A stretch of 64,000 nt of DNA from Lysinibacillus sp. 2017 (lineage in GTDB: Bacteria > Bacillota > Bacilli > Bacillales_A > Planococcaceae): the NCBI RefSeq assembly GCF_003073375.1, contig NZ_CP029002.1, positions 3,272,001-3,336,000 of the forward strand, read 5' to 3'. Of the stretch, positions 1-9,750 are shown in pieces. Under the pieces are notes generated by a model. The model did no database searches. It worked only from the letters and a program-made list of their open reading frames with translations, and was not told the origin of the DNA. Position 1 is the first letter of the stretch, and every line of letters starts with the position of its first letter. The translations under genes and the position numbers were made by a program.

Positions 1-1
1 C

Positions 2-559
2 GGCGTTCTTTGGGGAAGTATTTCTGGATTATTAGGTGGACGTGTCGATAACATTATGATGCGTATTGCCGATGTTTTAACTGCAATTCCTTACATGCTA
101 GTTGTAATTATCTTATTAGTTGTTATGGAAAAAGGTTTAGTTCCAATGATTATTGCCTTATCCATTACTGGTTGGGTAAATATGGCACGTATCGTTCGTG
201 CAGAAGTTCTTTCAATTAAAAGTCGTGAATTCGTTTTAGCTTCTCGAACATTAGGTGCGAATAGTTGGCATTTAATTAAACGCCATTTAATTCCGAATGC
301 GTTGGGTGTTATTTTAGTAACAATGACATTAACGATTCCTGGTGCTATCTTTACAGAATCATTCTTAAGTTATATTGGTTTAGGGGTGCAACAACCGATG
401 GCAAGTTGGGGTACGATGGCTTCAGAAGGTAATAAGGCCATTCAATCTGCACCTTGGCGTTTAATCTTCCCAGCCCTCTTCATTTCGTTAACGATTTTTG
501 CATTTAACGCTGTTGGAGATGGACTTCGCGATGCATTAGATCCTAAATTACGTAAATAG
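2..559 (+). CDS. oppC: Oligopeptide ABC transporter permease OppC (5' end outside window)
   Basis: The reading frame is open from base 2, so only the C-terminal 185 or so residues are present. The protein is an inner-membrane permease that would pair with OppB to move peptides into the cell. Several hydrophobic helices are visible, together with the EAA-type loop around EFVLASRTLGANSWHLIKRH that docks onto the ATPases. It is collinear and closely similar to the complete OppC at 60049-60981, which fixes the identity and the frame. It is followed after 15 bases by oppD and then oppF in the same direction, so this is the end of an opp operon whose oppA and oppB lie left of the window. Confidence 0.93.
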   Translation, partial: GVLWGSISGLLGGRVDNIMMRIADVLTAIPYMLVVIILLVVMEKGLVPMIIALSITGWVNMARIVRAEVLSIKSREFVLASRTLGANSWHLIKRHLIPNALGVILVTMTLTIPGAIFTESFLSYIGLGVQQPMASWGTMASEGNKAIQSAPWRLIFPALFISLTIFAFNAVGDGLRDALDPKLRK

Positions 560-574
560 AAAAGGGTGTACGAT

Positions 575-1621
575 ATGAAAAAGAAAATTTTAGAAGTTAA
601 TGATTTACGTATTCATTTCAAAACGTACGCCGGTATTGTACAGGCCGTACGAGGCGTAAATTTTGAATTATTTGAAGGTGAAACGCTCGCAATCGTTGGC
701 GAATCAGGCTCAGGTAAAAGTGTTACAAGCAACGCTTTAATGAAGCTAATTCCCGAGCCACCTGGTATTTATGCTGGGGGCGAAATTAAATTTAATGGTC
801 GCGATATCATTCCTCTTTCTGAAAGAGAAATGTTATCTATTCGTGGCAATGAAATTGCAATGATTTTCCAAGATCCCATGACGGCATTAAATCCAACGAT
901 GCGTATTGGCAAACAAATTATGGAAGTTTTATTAAAGCACAAAAAAGTTTCTTCTAGAGGCGAAGCCAAAACTCGCTCAATTGAATTACTAAATCAGGTA
1001 GGTATTCCACATCCTGAAAAACGTTATAGTTCTTATCCGCATGAGCTATCTGGAGGGATGCGCCAACGTGTTGTTATTGCGATTGCACTTGCTGCAGATC
1101 CAAAGCTATTAATCGCAGATGAACCAACAACAGCACTTGATGTAACGATTCAAGCACAAATTTTAGAGTTAATGAAGGAAATTCAAAGAAATTCAAATAC
1201 GTCAATTATTTTCATTACACATGACTTAGGTGTTGTAGCGAATGTAGCTGATCGTGTTGCAGTTATGTATGCTGGCCAAATCGTTGAGTATGGCACTGTA
1301 GAGGATATATTCTACAACCCGCAACACCCTTACACTTGGGGCTTACTAGGTTCAATGCCTGACTTAAACAACTCAACAGATGAGCTATTACGTGCCATTC
1401 CTGGTTCACCTCCAAATTTAATCAATCCACCTAAGGGCTGTGCTTTTGCTCCTCGAAACGAGCTAGCTTTAGCAATTGATTTTGAAGAAGAACCACCAAT
1501 GTTCCAAATTTCTGAGACGCATTTTGCGAAAACGTGGTTACTTCATCCGAATGCGCCAAATATTCCACTGCCAGAAGTGGTTGCTCGCCGTATTGAATCC
1601 GCAAAAGGAGGCGAGGCATAA
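575..1621 (+). CDS. oppD: Oligopeptide ABC transporter ATP-binding protein OppD
   Basis: Cytoplasmic ATPase subunit of a peptide importer, 348 residues. Walker A (GESGSGKS), the Q-loop region ([12 protein letters not shown]), the ABC signature (LSGGMRQRV) and Walker B ([12 protein letters not shown]) are all present, followed by the C-terminal oligopeptide/dipeptide extension with a [16 protein letters not shown] segment. An in-frame GTG lies 9 bases upstream, but AAAGGG at 561-566 is correctly spaced only for the ATG at 575, and the paralogue at 60997 begins at the equivalent residue. The stop overlaps the oppF start (TAATG), indicating translational coupling. Confidence 0.95.
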   Translation: MKKKILEVNDLRIHFKTYAGIVQAVRGVNFELFEGETLAIVGESGSGKSVTSNALMKLIPEPPGIYAGGEIKFNGRDIIPLSEREMLSIRGNEIAMIFQDPMTALNPTMRIGKQIMEVLLKHKKVSSRGEAKTRSIELLNQVGIPHPEKRYSSYPHELSGGMRQRVVIAIALAADPKLLIADEPTTALDVTIQAQILELMKEIQRNSNTSIIFITHDLGVVANVADRVAVMYAGQIVEYGTVEDIFYNPQHPYTWGLLGSMPDLNNSTDELLRAIPGSPPNLINPPKGCAFAPRNELALAIDFEEEPPMFQISETHFAKTWLLHPNAPNIPLPEVVARRIESAKGGEA

Positions 1622-2526
1622 TGCGTAAAAAGATTTTAGAAGTCAAAGGATTAAAACAACATTTTGGTACTGATAAAGCACCGATTAAAGCGGTTGATGG
1701 CATCAGCTTTGATATTTATGAAGGTGAAACACTTGGACTTGTAGGTGAATCAGGTTGTGGTAAATCGACTACTGGGCGTTCTATTATTCGCCTTTATGAT
1801 ATTACTGACGGCGAGATTTTATTTAACGGGAAAAACGTAAATTCTTATTCTTCTCGTAAAGAAGCGCTGAAGTTTAACCGTGATATGCAAATGATATTCC
1901 AAGATCCATACGCATCGTTAAATCCGCGTATGACGGCTGGCGAAATTATTGCGGAAAGTTTTGATATCCACGGCCTTTATAAAAACAAAAAAGAGCGTCG
2001 AGAAAAAATTGGGGAGCTGCTAGAATCGGTTGGTTTAAACCGTGAGCACGCAAACCGTTATGCACATGAATTTTCAGGCGGTCAGCGTCAACGTATCGGA
2101 ATTGCCCGTGCACTTAGCTTAGATCCAAGCTTTATCATTGCCGACGAGCCAATTTCTGCACTTGATGTATCGATTCAAGCACAAGTTGTTAACTTATTAA
2201 AGCAACTTCAAAAAGAACGTGGACTAACCTATTTATTTATTGCTCATGACCTATCAATGGTGAAATATATTTCTGACCGAATTGCGGTAATGTATCGCGG
2301 AAAAATATTAGAGCTAGGGGCTGCGGATGAGATTTATAATCACCCTATTCACCCATATACGAAATCTTTACTTTCAGCTGTACCTCAGCCAAACCCAGAG
2401 TATGAGCGAAAACGTGTACGTATTCCATACACACATGAAGAAACATCAGAAAATGTACAAGTTTTAGAAGCACGCCCTGGCCACTTTGTATTAGCTACAA
2501 AAGAGCAACTTTCTAAGTGGTTGTAA
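1621..2526 (+). CDS. oppF: Oligopeptide ABC transporter ATP-binding protein OppF
   Basis: Second cytoplasmic ATPase of the peptide importer, 301 residues. Walker A (GESGCGKST), signature ([15 protein letters not shown]) and Walker B ([12 protein letters not shown]) are intact, and the C-terminal peptide-transporter extension ([15 protein letters not shown]) is present. The ATG shares one base with the oppD stop, and AAAGGAGG lies just upstream inside oppD. It is the last gene of the operon; a hairpin terminator follows. The closest relative visible is the OppF at 62045-62959. Confidence 0.95.
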   Translation: MRKKILEVKGLKQHFGTDKAPIKAVDGISFDIYEGETLGLVGESGCGKSTTGRSIIRLYDITDGEILFNGKNVNSYSSRKEALKFNRDMQMIFQDPYASLNPRMTAGEIIAESFDIHGLYKNKKERREKIGELLESVGLNREHANRYAHEFSGGQRQRIGIARALSLDPSFIIADEPISALDVSIQAQVVNLLKQLQKERGLTYLFIAHDLSMVKYISDRIAVMYRGKILELGAADEIYNHPIHPYTKSLLSAVPQPNPEYERKRVRIPYTHEETSENVQVLEARPGHFVLATKEQLSKWL

Positions 2527-2535
2527 AAATGAATT

Positions 2536-2568
2536 GCCGAACATCCAAATTGGATGCTCGGCATTTTT
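2536..2568. terminator. Terminator between convergent oppF and katA
   Basis: An 11-bp stem with one mismatch (GCCGAACATCC and GGATGCTCGGC, 5-base loop) is followed by ATTTTT on the plus strand and by CATTTTT on the minus strand side. It probably stops transcription from both oppF and the convergent catalase gene. Confidence 0.8.
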
Positions 2569-2569
2569 A

Positions 2570-4117
2570 TTATAACGGACCTGTTTCCTTACTATTTTCA
2601 ATTGCTTGCTGCACAGCTTCATCGTTTTTTGCATTGCCGAGTGGGCCCGAATCTGGATTATTCGTTGCGTGTAAATTATCACGTAAGCGGCGTCCGTATT
2701 CTGCATCTGCTTGTTCGGCATAGCGAATAATCGTTTCTTGGATAACTGGAGCACACTTTGCTAAATCGGTTGTTAAATTCAGGATTAAATCATCCTGCTC
2801 CCATTTTTCAAAATTACGATAGGTCTCTCCAGCTTGCTTCGTATCATTCGTTCGATCAAGTGGTGCACGAACGAGATGCCCTTCGACAAAGGGGGTATGT
2901 TCTTTTCCAACTTGCTTTGCTTCTTTCAAACCACCTAATAAGGAAGGTTCATAATTAATATGTGGATTTTCATGCGTATCGACTTTGTATTGCATTTGTC
3001 CACCACGTTGATTCGTTGCCACATACTTTTTCGGCGCATTGATTGGCAACTGTAAATAGTTTGGTCCAACACGATAACGCTGGGTATCCGAATAGCTGAA
3101 AGTTCGTCCTTGTAGCATTTTATCATCTGAAAAATCAAGTCCATCCACGAGAACCCCTGTCCCAAATGCAACCTGCTCTACCTCTGTAAAATAATCTTCA
3201 GGATTTTTATTAAGCGTCATTTTACCGACTGCCTTCCATGGGAATAATTCCTCTGGCCAAAGCTTTGTGTCATCTAACGGGTCAAAATCAAGCTCTGGAT
3301 GTGGTCCGTCTTCCATGATTTGCACAAATAACTCCCACTCTGGATATTCCCCTTGTTCAATTGCATCATGTAAATCCTGTGTCGCATGGTTGAAATTTTT
3401 TCCTTGAATTTCTTCTGCTTGCTGTTGTGTTAAATTGCGAATGCCTTGCTTCGGCTCCCAATGGTATTTTATGAGCACACCTTTTCCTTCTGCATTCACC
3501 CATCTATACGTATTAACCCCTGAGCCTTGCATCATGCGATAATTCGCGGGAATCCCCCATGGCGAATAAATAAGGGTTACCATATGAAAGCTTTCAGGAG
3601 ACGCCGCGCAAAAATCAAAAAAGCGTTCTGCATCTTGCCGATTCGTAAGTGGATCAGGCTTAAATGCATGAATCATATCAGGAAACTTCATCGCATCCCG
3701 GATAAAAAAGATTTTTAAATTATTGCCGACTAAATCCCAGTTCCCATCCTCAGTATAAAACTTCACCGCAAAGCCACGTGGATCGCGTAATGTTTCAGGA
3801 GAATGTCCACCGTGAATGACGCTCGAAAGGCGAACAAAAACAGGTGTCTGTTTTCCTTTTTGTTGAAACAACTTCGCCCTTGTATACTTTGAAATTGGTT
3901 CATCCCCTACCATTCCATAAGCTTCAAAAAAACCGTGTGCCCCTGCGCCTCTCGCATGTACAACACGTTCTGGAATTCGTTCTCGGTCAAAATGACTAAT
4001 CTTCTCAATAAAATCGTAATTTTCTAGTGTCGCAGGACCACGATTTCCAACTGATCTTAGCTGTTGGTTATTTGTAATTGGATGTCCTTGTCGATTCGTT
4101 AATGTTTTATCTTCCAT
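2570..4117 (-). CDS. katA: Heme catalase
   Basis: Converts hydrogen peroxide to water and oxygen. The 515-residue product is a clade-typical monofunctional catalase. Visible active-site parts are the distal His ([12 protein letters not shown], His54), the distal Asn in [14 protein letters not shown] (Asn132) and the proximal heme-ligand Tyr in [14 protein letters not shown] (Tyr342). An in-frame GTG three codons upstream overlaps the AAAAGGAG ribosome-binding site, so the ATG at 4117, eight bases downstream of it, is the better start. The gene is convergent with oppF and shares its terminator. I cannot tell a vegetative KatA from a spore KatX by sequence alone. No PerR-type operator was identified. 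Confidence 0.93.
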   Translation of the reverse strand: MEDKTLTNRQGHPITNNQQLRSVGNRGPATLENYDFIEKISHFDRERIPERVVHARGAGAHGFFEAYGMVGDEPISKYTRAKLFQQKGKQTPVFVRLSSVIHGGHSPETLRDPRGFAVKFYTEDGNWDLVGNNLKIFFIRDAMKFPDMIHAFKPDPLTNRQDAERFFDFCAASPESFHMVTLIYSPWGIPANYRMMQGSGVNTYRWVNAEGKGVLIKYHWEPKQGIRNLTQQQAEEIQGKNFNHATQDLHDAIEQGEYPEWELFVQIMEDGPHPELDFDPLDDTKLWPEELFPWKAVGKMTLNKNPEDYFTEVEQVAFGTGVLVDGLDFSDDKMLQGRTFSYSDTQRYRVGPNYLQLPINAPKKYVATNQRGGQMQYKVDTHENPHINYEPSLLGGLKEAKQVGKEHTPFVEGHLVRAPLDRTNDTKQAGETYRNFEKWEQDDLILNLTTDLAKCAPVIQETIIRYAEQADAEYGRRLRDNLHATNNPDSGPLGNAKNDEAVQQAIENSKETGPL

Positions 4118-4213
4118 ACTGCTCACTCCTTTTGTGAAGCATTGGAAATATAATGGAATTTTATACGTTAGGAATTCATTTTCAAATGGATTATTTTTTT
4201 GATTTCAAACAAA

Positions 4214-4248
4214 TAAAAAGGAAGAATCTCTACTTAGAGACCTTCCCT
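4214..4248 (-). terminator. Terminator of the small gene at 4279-4431
   Basis: Read on the minus strand, GGAAGGTCTCT pairs with AGAGATTCTTCC (one bulge) and is followed by TTTTTATT. Confidence 0.7.
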
Positions 4249-4278
4249 TTTCTTGATTTCAATTATTGTAACGGATGC

Positions 4279-4431
4279 TTAAAACTGTCTCGCTTTTGCT
4301 TCAGTTCTCAAAATACGGTTATGAAGCGTAATTTCTGTTTCGCCGTTTTGTTGAGCTTTTTGATGCTTTTCACTTGTCCAGTTTTGGTGGATTTTTTCAG
4401 ACTTTTGAATTGACTTTGGATCTTTACCCAT
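4279..4431 (-). CDS. Small hydrophilic protein, 50 residues, unknown
   Basis: I do not recognise this family. The minus-strand frame begins ATGGGTAAAGATCC behind a strong TAGGAGGCGG site and encodes 50 residues (start MGKDPKSIQKSEKIHQNW, end RTEAKARQF) with no hydrophobic segment and many Lys, Gln, Glu and His. Composition resembles small spore or coat-associated proteins, but no SASP signature is present. It has its own hairpin terminator downstream, so it looks like a stand-alone transcription unit. The opposite-strand frame over the same bases has no ribosome-binding site. Confidence 0.7.
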   Translation of the reverse strand: MGKDPKSIQKSEKIHQNWTSEKHQKAQQNGETEITLHNRILRTEAKARQF

Positions 4432-4529
4432 CTGCTTCCGCCTCCTAATCATCAGCGTTAATAAATGAAATCAATCCTAGTATTGTGCATATTACGTTTT
4501 CTATTCAGGAAATTAGCTAAACCAATCAA

Positions 4530-5096
4530 CTAATTTAACACGAATACCCCACGAAAACCTCTTGCCCCGTAGTACGAATCCGCACCATTATGATAAACAA
4601 ATACGGTATCATAGCGGCGATCGCAGAATAATGCGCCACCAAGCTTTCGAATGTTGTCAGGAGTAGCAATCCAACTTGATGTTTTCAGATCAAATTCACC
4701 TAACTCTTGAAGCGCACGATATTGTGCCTCCGTAGCTAATTCAATTCCCATTTCTTTCACTACATCCATCGCACTTGTTGCAGGCTTATTATTTTTTCTT
4801 GCATCTAATGCTTCTCGGTCATAACAAATACTTCTTCTTCCCTTTGGACTCTCTGCAGAACAGTCCATGAATAGATAGCCGCCTGTATTTGCATCAACAC
4901 CAATTACATCTGGCTCACCTTCTGTTTCTTCCATTTGCTGAAGTGACCATAACTTTTCTGGACATTCTTCCAGCTTTTCCAGTACTTGCTCCCACTGTAT
5001 TCCTTCATGTCGATTCATGTTTTTTTCAAATCTTTGTTTTAAGGTCTGTAATAATTGTGCAAGTTGTTCTTCTGTTACCGTTTTACTTTTAAGCAT
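4530..5096 (-). CDS. DUF4256 family protein
   Basis: A 188-residue cytoplasmic protein of the DUF4256 family, whose function is not established. Family-typical conserved stretches are visible: GEPDVIGVD, DCSAESPKGRRSICYDRE, the KTSSWIATP region and the C-terminal GALFCDRRYDTVFVYHNGA followed by a Tyr/Gly/Arg-rich tail. No signal peptide or membrane segment. It stands alone, diverging from the DUF1540 gene on the other strand. Confidence 0.85.
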   Translation of the reverse strand: MLKSKTVTEEQLAQLLQTLKQRFEKNMNRHEGIQWEQVLEKLEECPEKLWSLQQMEETEGEPDVIGVDANTGGYLFMDCSAESPKGRRSICYDREALDARKNNKPATSAMDVVKEMGIELATEAQYRALQELGEFDLKTSSWIATPDNIRKLGGALFCDRRYDTVFVYHNGADSYYGARGFRGVFVLN

Positions 5097-5312
5097 TATT
5101 ATTCTCCTTTTCCAATTGAATTCTTGTCTTTAAATTAACGAAACAGCTAGTATTTCGTCAACATAAAGCTTAGAAAAGGAGATTCATTCGTTTGAAAATA
5201 AAAATCCGCCAATTGGACAAAATAAAATTTGAAGAATATAAAAAGGGCAATTATTGATTATCGCCTTTTTCTGTATTTTTCAGGATTAATCAAATCAAAG
5301 AGGAGGAAAGCT

Positions 5313-5543
5313 ATGCCCACTTTAGAGGTAAAATGTACTGTGTCCAACTGTTTTTTTCATGCAAAGGGGAATGTTTGTGGCGCCGAAAAGATTGAAATCA
5401 ATATGAATGATCAAACCAACAAAAATGATCTGACAGAGTTTGCTTCTGATTTTTTTCATGAGGTAAAAGGGAAAGCCGCACACTCAACAGATACGTGCTG
5501 TAAGACGTTCATATCCAAAAAAGATAAGGCTCATCGTCCTTAA
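5313..5543 (+). CDS. DUF1540 cysteine-rich small protein
   Basis: A 76-residue protein. Cys8, Cys13 and Cys22 (VKCTVSNC, GNVCGA) plus the C-terminal DTCCKTF form the DUF1540 pattern, thought to bind a metal. AGAGGAGG lies seven bases before the ATG at 5313; a longer in-frame extension to 5229 lacks such a site and is rejected. DUF1540 genes are common in spore-formers and often sporulation-linked, but no promoter was identified here. A hairpin-like stretch (about 5238-5272) lies upstream of the gene. Confidence 0.82.
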   Translation: MPTLEVKCTVSNCFFHAKGNVCGAEKIEINMNDQTNKNDLTEFASDFFHEVKGKAAHSTDTCCKTFISKKDKAHRP

Positions 5544-5601
5544 AAAAGCACATTTCGCGCCAAATCATGCGAAAAGTGGATTACCTTGAATTACCTTAAT
5601 T

Positions 5602-5645
5602 AATTCACAGAAGTATTCGCTAAATCAGCGTTACTTCTGTGAATT
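5602..5645. terminator. Long perfect hairpin between DUF1540 gene and tlp
   Basis: A 14-bp perfect stem (AATTCACAGAAGTA and its complement) encloses a second small stem (CGCT/AGCG). It lies between two convergent genes and probably acts as a two-way terminator, although the T tracts on both sides are interrupted. Confidence 0.6.
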
Positions 5646-5687
5646 ATAACATTTGTATTTATTTTTCCTTTACTAATTAATCATTGC

Positions 5688-5924
5688 CTATGCTTTCCCT
5701 CTTTTGCCTTTTGTAACTTCTTCTTTTATTTCTTCTTTAAGTTCTTCTATTGAGTATTTGCGTCGCTCGTTTTTTTCTCTTATAATTTCACGCTGCACAG
5801 GATTTACGAATTCCTTGCTAAATTCGGCGTCCATAAGATTGCCTTCAGTGTTTTTAATAATATCGCGTATTCGGTCGACATTACTCGAGTTGTCATTTGG
5901 TTTCCCTTTACTTGAATTAGACAT
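5688..5924 (-). CDS. tlp: Small acid-soluble spore protein, Tlp family
   Basis: A 78-residue hydrophilic protein. It matches the Tlp pattern: KPNDNSSNVDRIRDIIKNT near the N-terminus and the hallmark REKNERRKYSIEELKEEI near the C-terminus. Tlp proteins are forespore-made minor SASPs. A TAGGAGG site precedes the ATG. It follows the gene at 5956-6195 by 31 bases on the same strand, so the two are probably one forespore unit. The C-terminus carries an extra basic tail (TKGKRGKA). Confidence 0.78.
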   Translation of the reverse strand: MSNSSKGKPNDNSSNVDRIRDIIKNTEGNLMDAEFSKEFVNPVQREIIREKNERRKYSIEELKEEIKEEVTKGKRGKA

Positions 5925-5955
5925 GTTAACCTCCTAGATGAGTGAATTTTGAATT

Positions 5956-6195
5956 TTACCTTAGACTGTTACGATCTAAATTGATACTGCCAGGTATTTG
6001 ATTTAATTTGTAGGCATTACTGTCTACTTCTAACTTTTCCTTTAGTGGTTTAAGCGGAATTTCATCGACCGTTTGAACTTCAGATTCTTGTGCGAGTAAC
6101 GCTTTTGCATCGTTATAAGAAAGACCAGAAGCTGCATTTAATCGCTTCACTTCATCAATATCTGTCCCAGCTTCCGTAAACTTTTTTTCTTCCAT
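5956..6195 (-). CDS. Small protein with gamma-SASP-like repeat motif
   Basis: A 79-residue hydrophilic protein with no membrane segment. The stretch AGTDIDEVKRLNAASGLS resembles the TETDVQxVKxxNAxS repeat unit of gamma-type small acid-soluble spore proteins, which serve as amino-acid stores in the spore. Only one such unit is present, and the C-terminal half (LNQIPGSINLDRNSLR) is not typical. GAGGAGG lies just upstream of the ATG. Coupling to tlp supports a spore role. The family call is tentative. Confidence 0.55.
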   Translation of the reverse strand: MEEKKFTEAGTDIDEVKRLNAASGLSYNDAKALLAQESEVQTVDEIPLKPLKEKLEVDSNAYKLNQIPGSINLDRNSLR

Positions 6196-6399
6196 TCACA
6201 CACCTCCTCTTAGCTATAGGATGCACGAAGTTATGAAGGTTATGTAATAAAAACAGTAGCTATATGTAAGTAACGATCGTTTGAACTTCAACTTCATCTC
6301 GACTATTAACTAAACCATATACATTGCATAAAATAGATATGAAAGATTTGTAAAAAAGCGGCTGTATAAAATAACTTTTTTTAGATGAGGAGGATTTCA

Positions 6400-6519
6400 G
6401 TGGCAAGAATATGTCTACTTCCAAATGCCGAAGAAATATCTGACAACTGGATTCATGATGACTGCGATATAGATCGGTGGGAAAATGATGGTGGCACATA
6501 CCACCTTACGTTTTATTAA
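6400..6519 (+). CDS. Possible 39-residue acidic small protein
   Basis: GATGAGGAGG is followed six bases later by a GTG start. The 39-codon frame encodes an acidic peptide rich in Asp, Trp and His (start VARICLLPNAEE, end GGTYHLTFY). The stop overlaps the last four bases of the convergent MFS gene. I do not recognise it. The strong ribosome-binding site is the main support; conservation is unknown. Confidence 0.45.
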   Translation: MARICLLPNAEEISDNWIHDDCDIDRWENDGGTYHLTFY

Positions 6520-7796
6520 CTACTTTTAGGTTGTTTGGACATTTCTTTGGCGTCCTGTCGCTTTTCCTTAAAACAACTTGCTCCAATCAATCCAATGATG
6601 GAGAAAATCACGGGCGTGATGAAACTGTAGTAGTAACCTTCAGTGATACTGCTTGTGGGGGACTGAAAATGATCCAGTATATTTCCAAAAATAATTGGTA
6701 GCAACACCGCACTTAGAAATCCACCCGTATTTGCAAACCCCGATACGATACCTGATTCTGTTATTTTAAAAGATTGACGAACGGCAGCGAAAGTTAATGC
6801 ACTTGCCCCATATCCATAGCCAATGATAAAGAAAAGTATTAGTAATAAGACGTATGGTGGGTGCGCCTTAAATAAGAGGAAGCAAGACCAGCAGAATAAA
6901 ACAATTAATTGCACCACAACATAGGGGCGTTTAATCGTTTCTAATCGACTTGAAATCCAACTAGTTAGAGGAGCTCCAATCAATGCGCCCACTAGACCAA
7001 TCATAACCAACCCGCTCGCATCCGAACGTGTCATTCCATACACACTAATTCCGTAAGGCACTGCCCACGAACTGATAAATCCAACATACGCCCCAACAAC
7101 ACCAAAATGACAAAAGAATAAACTCCACGCTTGCCAACTTGAAAATATTCTTCGTAGTAAAACTGATGTTTTTTCACGCTCGCCATTATTGGTTACAACG
7201 TCCGGCTCATTGTGAAAAATTTGTTTTGGTTTTTTTAAGAGGACAAAATAAAGCAAAATGCCACATAAGCATAATAAAAATCCCGCTGAAAAAAATGCGC
7301 CTCTCCAACCAAGTAAGTCAATCCATGCAGAGAAAGGGACGGTTGCCAAAAGAAATCCTAAACTTCCTGTCATGCCGGCCAGACCAATTAATCGAACAAA
7401 TTCCTTTGTGCTAAACCATCCGCCCAAAATCAACACAAGGTTAACCCAGATGGTCGCATCCCCCATCCCCGTCAGCATTCTGGCAAAGAATAAGACAAAC
7501 TCATGCGTACCAAGACTGTAAATAATTGTTCCAATCCCTGTTAGAGTGGCCCCGACAATCAGAAAATAATTGGGCCCAAAACGGTCAGCCAAAATCCCCA
7601 TAGGAATTTGCAAACCCGTGTATATAAAAAATTGTATACTTGCCAGAAATCCAATCGTAGATGCCGTTACATTAAAATCCCTCATCACTTGGTCCGTAAT
7701 CAATCCCGGAGCTGTTCGTTGACTCGCCATTAACAAATACGTAAGCATTACAGAAACAAATACAACCCATCTATATTTGCTATTTTGTTTATCCAA
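6516..7796 (-). CDS. MFS transporter
   Basis: A 426-residue membrane protein with about 12 hydrophobic segments. Major-facilitator features include the loop 2-3 motif (GILADRFGPNYFLIVG) and GIGTIIYSLG. The fold and length resemble the anion:cation symporter and nitrate/sugar-phosphate branches, but no residue fixes a substrate. Single gene, divergent from the cupin gene across a 176-bp gap; no obvious operon partner. Confidence 0.85.
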   Translation of the reverse strand: MDKQNSKYRWVVFVSVMLTYLLMASQRTAPGLITDQVMRDFNVTASTIGFLASIQFFIYTGLQIPMGILADRFGPNYFLIVGATLTGIGTIIYSLGTHEFVLFFARMLTGMGDATIWVNLVLILGGWFSTKEFVRLIGLAGMTGSLGFLLATVPFSAWIDLLGWRGAFFSAGFLLCLCGILLYFVLLKKPKQIFHNEPDVVTNNGEREKTSVLLRRIFSSWQAWSLFFCHFGVVGAYVGFISSWAVPYGISVYGMTRSDASGLVMIGLVGALIGAPLTSWISSRLETIKRPYVVVQLIVLFCWSCFLLFKAHPPYVLLLILFFIIGYGYGASALTFAAVRQSFKITESGIVSGFANTGGFLSAVLLPIIFGNILDHFQSPTSSITEGYYYSFITPVIFSIIGLIGASCFKEKRQDAKEMSKQPKSS

Positions 7797-7972
7797 TCTC
7801 TCGACTCCTATAACCTTTTACTCTATATATGAAATTTTGCTAACGGTAAAGACCAATTGATTAAAGTAATTTGCTATTTAACGTTTACTAACGATGTACA
7901 CCGAACAAGTTGTAAGTGCATAACCTACCTAGAAGATTTGTTATCAATAATGTATCGAGGTGAAAAAATTAT

Positions 7973-8599
7973 ATGTCCTCTTTGGATTACACATCTCCAT
8001 CTGCTCAATTCACATTTGATGTAAATAAGAGTCCGCTATTCCAAAAAGATAGCAACAACTTTATTAACGTATTAGGTGTACAACAATTAAATACACTGGA
8101 TCAGGTATCACTCTTAGATATTTCCCTAAGTGCTAATAATGTCATAGAACCGCACTATCACCAAAATGCGGCCGAGTTAATCTATTGTATCGCGGGCGCT
8201 GTTGTTGTCTCAATCCTAAATCCATTCACAAAACAACTTCTCGATTTTCCGATTACCCCTGGGCAAGTGGCAAATATTCCACAAGGCTGGTGGCATTATA
8301 TCGTAGCAACTGCTGATAACACGCACCTATTAGCCATTTTTAATGCGCCAACGCCAGAAGTAATTTCAGGCTCTGATATTTTAAAATTTACACCTGCATC
8401 AATCATGGCTCATACGTATTGCATGGATGAAAATCTATGGAAGCAAGCCATTGCACCAGTTAAGCCTTCCACATTTATTGGTCCCCCTGTGGATTGCAAC
8501 AAAGTAGTAGAATGTGCGCCTCATCCATATATAAATCAAAATTATCAATGGCCACATTATCAGCAATTTAATTATGTTCCTCAGTACCTGCACTATTGA
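7973..8599 (+). CDS. Cupin-domain protein (germin/oxalate decarboxylase-like single domain)
   Basis: A 208-residue protein with one cupin barrel (about residues 45-150). The metal-binding set is visible: EPHYHQNAAELIYCIAG supplies two His and one Glu, and GWWHYI a further His, so it probably binds Mn or another divalent metal. The closest well-known families are germin-like and oxalate decarboxylase cupins, but it has one domain rather than two. The tail is rich in Tyr, Gln and Pro (NQNYQWPHYQQFNYVPQYLHY, partly), as in some spore-surface proteins; that link is speculative. A GAGGTG site precedes the ATG. A strong hairpin terminator follows. Confidence 0.75.
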   Translation: MSSLDYTSPSAQFTFDVNKSPLFQKDSNNFINVLGVQQLNTLDQVSLLDISLSANNVIEPHYHQNAAELIYCIAGAVVVSILNPFTKQLLDFPITPGQVANIPQGWWHYIVATADNTHLLAIFNAPTPEVISGSDILKFTPASIMAHTYCMDENLWKQAIAPVKPSTFIGPPVDCNKVVECAPHPYINQNYQWPHYQQFNYVPQYLHY

Positions 8600-8646
8600 G
8601 ACTAAAGGAAGATTTGGTTAGCCTTTACTAAAATGACGCATAATAA

Positions 8647-8707
8647 AAAGCATCAAATTCAAAAAAGAGTTAAACAGCTCTTTCTGAATTTGATGCTTTC
8701 ATTTTTA
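8647..8707. terminator. Strong terminator between cupin gene and dus
   Basis: A perfect 15-bp outer stem (AAAGCATCAAATTCA with its complement) carries an inner AGAG/CTCT stem and is followed by TCATTTTTAT. It lies between convergent genes and is likely bidirectional. Confidence 0.85.
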
Positions 8708-8781
8708 TCTAAGCTACAACCTAGCACTGTGGTAAGTGGATTTGACAAGATTTAAGTTGTTAGCCCATTATTTATATGTCA

Positions 8782-9750
8782 TCACTCAACATTGTCTAAT
8801 TCAAATTGATCGAGCAATGTACGCACTTCATCCGTTGACTTTGTATTCATCAATTGATTTCTTAATTCGCCTGCACCACGGAATCCTTTAACATAAATTT
8901 TGAAAAAGCGATGAAGTCCAGACATTGCGCGTGGCAATATTTCTGCGTACTTGTCTTGTAGGTCCAATTGTAATTTTAAAAGATCAAGATATTCTTTTGG
9001 ACTATGCTCTTTTGGCTCTTTTTCAAAAGCAAACGGATTTTTAAAAATACCGCGCCCAATCATAACCCCGTCAATACCGTATTTTTCAGCAAGTTCTAAG
9101 CCCTTTGCACGGTCAGGAATGTCGCCATTAATAGTTAATAACGTATTCGGTGCAATTTCATCTCGTAATTTTTTAATTTCTGGAATCAAATCCCAATGCG
9201 CATCAACCGCACTCATTTCTTTTCTTGTACGTAAATGAATCGAAAGGTTGGCGATATCTTGTTTTAAAATATGTGTCAGCCACTCTTTCCACTCATCGAC
9301 TTCTTTATAACCTAGTCGCGTTTTTACACTGACAGGTAATCCGCCCGCTTTGGCTGCTTCAATTAGTTCTGCTGCCACTTCTGGTCGTAAAATTAAGCCA
9401 CTACCTTTCCCTCTTTGTGCTACATTCGGTACAGGACAGCCCATATTAAGATCAATGCCTTTAAAGCCTAGTTCCGCCATCCCAATACTCATTTTACGGA
9501 AATACTCAGGGTTATCTCCCCAAATATGTGCAACAAGCGGCTGCTCATCTTCTGTAAAAGATAAACGCCCACGCACACTTTTAATACCTTCTGGGTGACA
9601 ATAGCTATCTGAGTTTGTAAACTCCGTAAAAAATACATCTGGTCTTCCTGCTTCTGCGACGACATGACGAAATACAAGATCCGTCACATCTTCCATTGGT
9701 GCTAGTACAAAAAATGGCTTTGGTAAGTCCTGCCAAAAATTATTTGCCAT
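8782..9750 (-). CDS. tRNA-dihydrouridine synthase (Dus)
   Basis: A flavin enzyme reducing uridine to dihydrouridine in tRNA D-loops. The 322-residue TIM-barrel protein shows the FMN-site opening [12 protein letters not shown], the [13 protein letters not shown] motif with the catalytic Cys, [23 protein letters not shown] and GVMIGRGIF. The paralogue class (DusA/B/C) is not assignable; it is closest in feel to the DusC-like group. The ATG at 9750 follows AAAGGA at a somewhat long spacing; an in-frame TTG 12 bases upstream abuts that site and is less likely. Single gene. Confidence 0.9.
   Translation of the reverse strand: MANNFWQDLPKPFFVLAPMEDVTDLVFRHVVAEAGRPDVFFTEFTNSDSYCHPEGIKSVRGRLSFTEDEQPLVAHIWGDNPEYFRKMSIGMAELGFKGIDLNMGCPVPNVAQRGKGSGLILRPEVAAELIEAAKAGGLPVSVKTRLGYKEVDEWKEWLTHILKQDIANLSIHLRTRKEMSAVDAHWDLIPEIKKLRDEIAPNTLLTINGDIPDRAKGLELAEKYGIDGVMIGRGIFKNPFAFEKEPKEHSPKEYLDLLKLQLDLQDKYAEILPRAMSGLHRFFKIYVKGFRGAGELRNQLMNTKSTDEVRTLLDQFELDNVE

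Noticed and set aside
4153-4413. 86-codon plus-strand frame
   Set aside because: Covers the complement of the small minus-strand gene and its terminator; no ribosome-binding site.
6260-6499. 79-codon minus-strand frame
   Set aside because: No ribosome-binding site; opposite strand holds a frame with a strong one.
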